Assembly: GCA_013812805.1 (NCBI GenBank)
Contig: JACCSV010000208.1
Location: forward strand, 1-5,310
Direction: 5' to 3'
Length of the DNA stretch: 5,310 nt
Source: Sphingomonas sp.
GTDB taxonomy: Bacteria > Pseudomonadota > Alphaproteobacteria > Sphingomonadales > Sphingomonadaceae
Made by a program: the position numbers and the translations under genes. Below the pieces are notes generated by a model. It made no database searches and was not told the origin of the DNA. It saw only the letters and a program-made list of their open reading frames with translations. Within the stretch, counting starts at the first letter, position 1; the number at the start of each line of letters is the position of its first letter. Below, in pieces: positions 4,663 to 5,310 of this stretch.

Positions 4663-5177
4663 GCGCTCCAGCGCTCGATCAGCTCGGCGGCGCGCTCCGG
4701 ACCGCCAACCGCGACGACGTCGTAGCGCTGGCCCTTGAGGTCCTTGTAGGTTTCGAAGAAGCGGTTGAGCTCGGTGGTGAACGTATCGCCGAGCTCTTCC
4801 AGTTTCGTAACCTCGGCAAAAGCGCGGCTGTCGGTGAGGCGGGCGACCAGGCGGTCGTTGCGCTCGCTCTTGCCCTCGCCCTGCTCGACCTCGATCGCGC
4901 CGAGCAGCCGCACGGTGACCAGGCTGCCGACCGCGAGCTCGGCTTCGCTCAGCACCATCAGGTCGAGCGGGTCGCCGTCGCCGCTGCAGGTGGCGGGCAC
5001 GAAGCCGAAGTCGAGCGGCATCGCCAGGCCGATCGGCAGCAGCTTGCTCGCCGCGAACAGCCCGCTGGCGCCGTCGAACGCATATTTGATTTTCGAGCCG
5101 GCCGGAGTCTCGACGATTGCGCGGCTAGTGAGCTGCTTGGCGTCGAGCTGGTTGGGAATATCCATCGGTGAGGGCAT
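4659..5177 (-). CDS. ppa: Inorganic pyrophosphatase, divergent family I type
   Basis: This 172-residue family I soluble pyrophosphatase hydrolyses PPi to two phosphates in the cytoplasm, pulling nucleic-acid and aminoacyl-tRNA synthesis forward. The metal-binding loop GDGDPLDLMV (66-75) supplies D67, D69 and D72, corresponding to E. coli D65, D67 and D70. IVETPAGSKIKYAFD (21-35) supplies the early Lys, and FFETYKDLKG (140-149) is the conserved C-terminal block. The later site reads SERNDRLVA (104-112): D108 fits E. coli D102, but no Asp is found at the D97 position, and PLDFGFVP replaces YPCNYGYI. I recall this pattern from a divergent bacterial subgroup rather than from a broken enzyme. Start ATG 5177 lacks a clear ribosome binding site; ATG 5165 (MDIPNQLD) is an equally possible start. 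It converges on rplA with a 4-base overlap of stop codons and lies 39 bases downstream of a co-oriented gene. Confidence 0.93.
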   Translation of the reverse strand: MPSPMDIPNQLDAKQLTSRAIVETPAGSKIKYAFDGASGLFAASKLLPIGLAMPLDFGFVPATCSGDGDPLDLMVLSEAELAVGSLVTVRLLGAIEVEQGEGKSERNDRLVARLTDSRAFAEVTKLEELGDTFTTELNRFFETYKDLKGQRYDVVAVGGPERAAELIERWSA

Positions 5178-5216
5178 CGCACTGTCAATGCGCCGCGGCC
5201 CCGCCGGGTTGCCGGT

Positions 5217-5310
5217 TCAGTCGGCCTTTTTCTTCTTTTTCTTGGCCGGTTTCGCCGGCGCCTTGGGCGACTTGCCGGTCTTCTTCGCCTTGGTTGCCGC
5301 TCCCTCGCCG
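5217..5310 (-). CDS. C-terminal end of a protein with a Lys/Ala/Pro-rich basic tail
   Basis: On the minus strand a frame is open from the window edge to TGA (5217-5219). Its last 30 residues end in a highly basic tail, TKAKKTGKSPKAPAKPAKKK and then KKKAD. Such tails occur at the ends of nucleic-acid-binding proteins, for example the C-terminus of DNA topoisomerase I or of some RNA-processing enzymes in alphaproteobacteria, but nothing here identifies the protein. The composition is unlikely for a random frame. The gene is co-oriented with ppa and 39 bases upstream of it, so the two could be co-transcribed. No T-tract terminator separates them; only a GC-rich stretch with short palindromes (CCGGGTTGCCGG, 5204-5215) is present. 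Confidence 0.6.
   Translation of the reverse strand, partial: GEGAATKAKKTGKSPKAPAKPAKKKKKKAD

Noticed and set aside
5183..5188. TTGACA on the minus strand just before ppa as a -35 element
   Set aside because: The matching -10 would fall inside the ppa coding sequence, past both possible starts, and no good -10 hexamer is there.

Overview
The window comes from a GC-rich alphaproteobacterium, probably a sphingomonad. The evidence is the NusG/L11/L1 sequence type, the high GC of the housekeeping genes, and the palindromic repeat after nusG (CCCCGGACTTGATCCGGGG), a type I know from many alphaproteobacterial genomes. The genus is inferred, not proven.

Layout. Positions 1-273 (+) hold the C-terminal part of nusG, followed by a REP-like palindrome (300-320) and a strong intrinsic terminator with a UUCG tetraloop (332-357). 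Positions 459-2822 (-) hold a compact restriction-modification-repair cassette transcribed leftward, toward nusG: a Vsr mismatch endonuclease, a C5-cytosine DNA methyltransferase, and an Eco29kI-type GIY-YIG restriction endonuclease. The three reading frames overlap by 1 and 4 bases. The endonuclease is split by an apparent one-base loss at 1081-1082, between its N-terminal segment and its GIY-YIG nuclease domain. A divergent promoter region (about 2823-2940) separates the cassette from an unidentified 93-residue gene (2941-3222, +). A 305-base leader (3223-3527) without a convincing gene then precedes rplK (L11) and rplA (L1), which form an operon (3528-4662, +). Converging on rplA, and sharing 4 bases with its stop, is ppa (inorganic pyrophosphatase, 4659-5177, -). 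The right edge (5217-5310, -) is the lysine-rich C-terminus of another protein.

How it fits together. nusG and rplKA are normally close neighbours in the secE-nusG-rplK-rplA cluster; here the cassette lies between them. Base composition agrees with transfer: in 60-base samples I counted, 29/60 and 33/60 G+C in the methyltransferase (1981-2040, 2341-2400) against 46/60 in rplA (4201-4260) and 41/60 in the small gene (3001-3060). The terminator after nusG means rplKA probably needs its own promoter in the 3223-3527 leader. Within the cassette, the methyltransferase would protect host DNA, Vsr would repair T:G mismatches left by deamination of the methylated cytosines, and the endonuclease would cut unmodified DNA. 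If the frameshift is real, the locus has decayed to an orphan methyltransferase plus Vsr.

No system of an unknown type is evident. The most notable points are the cassette's position inside a ribosomal-protein cluster, the single-base disruption of its endonuclease, and a consensus DnaA box next to its start.
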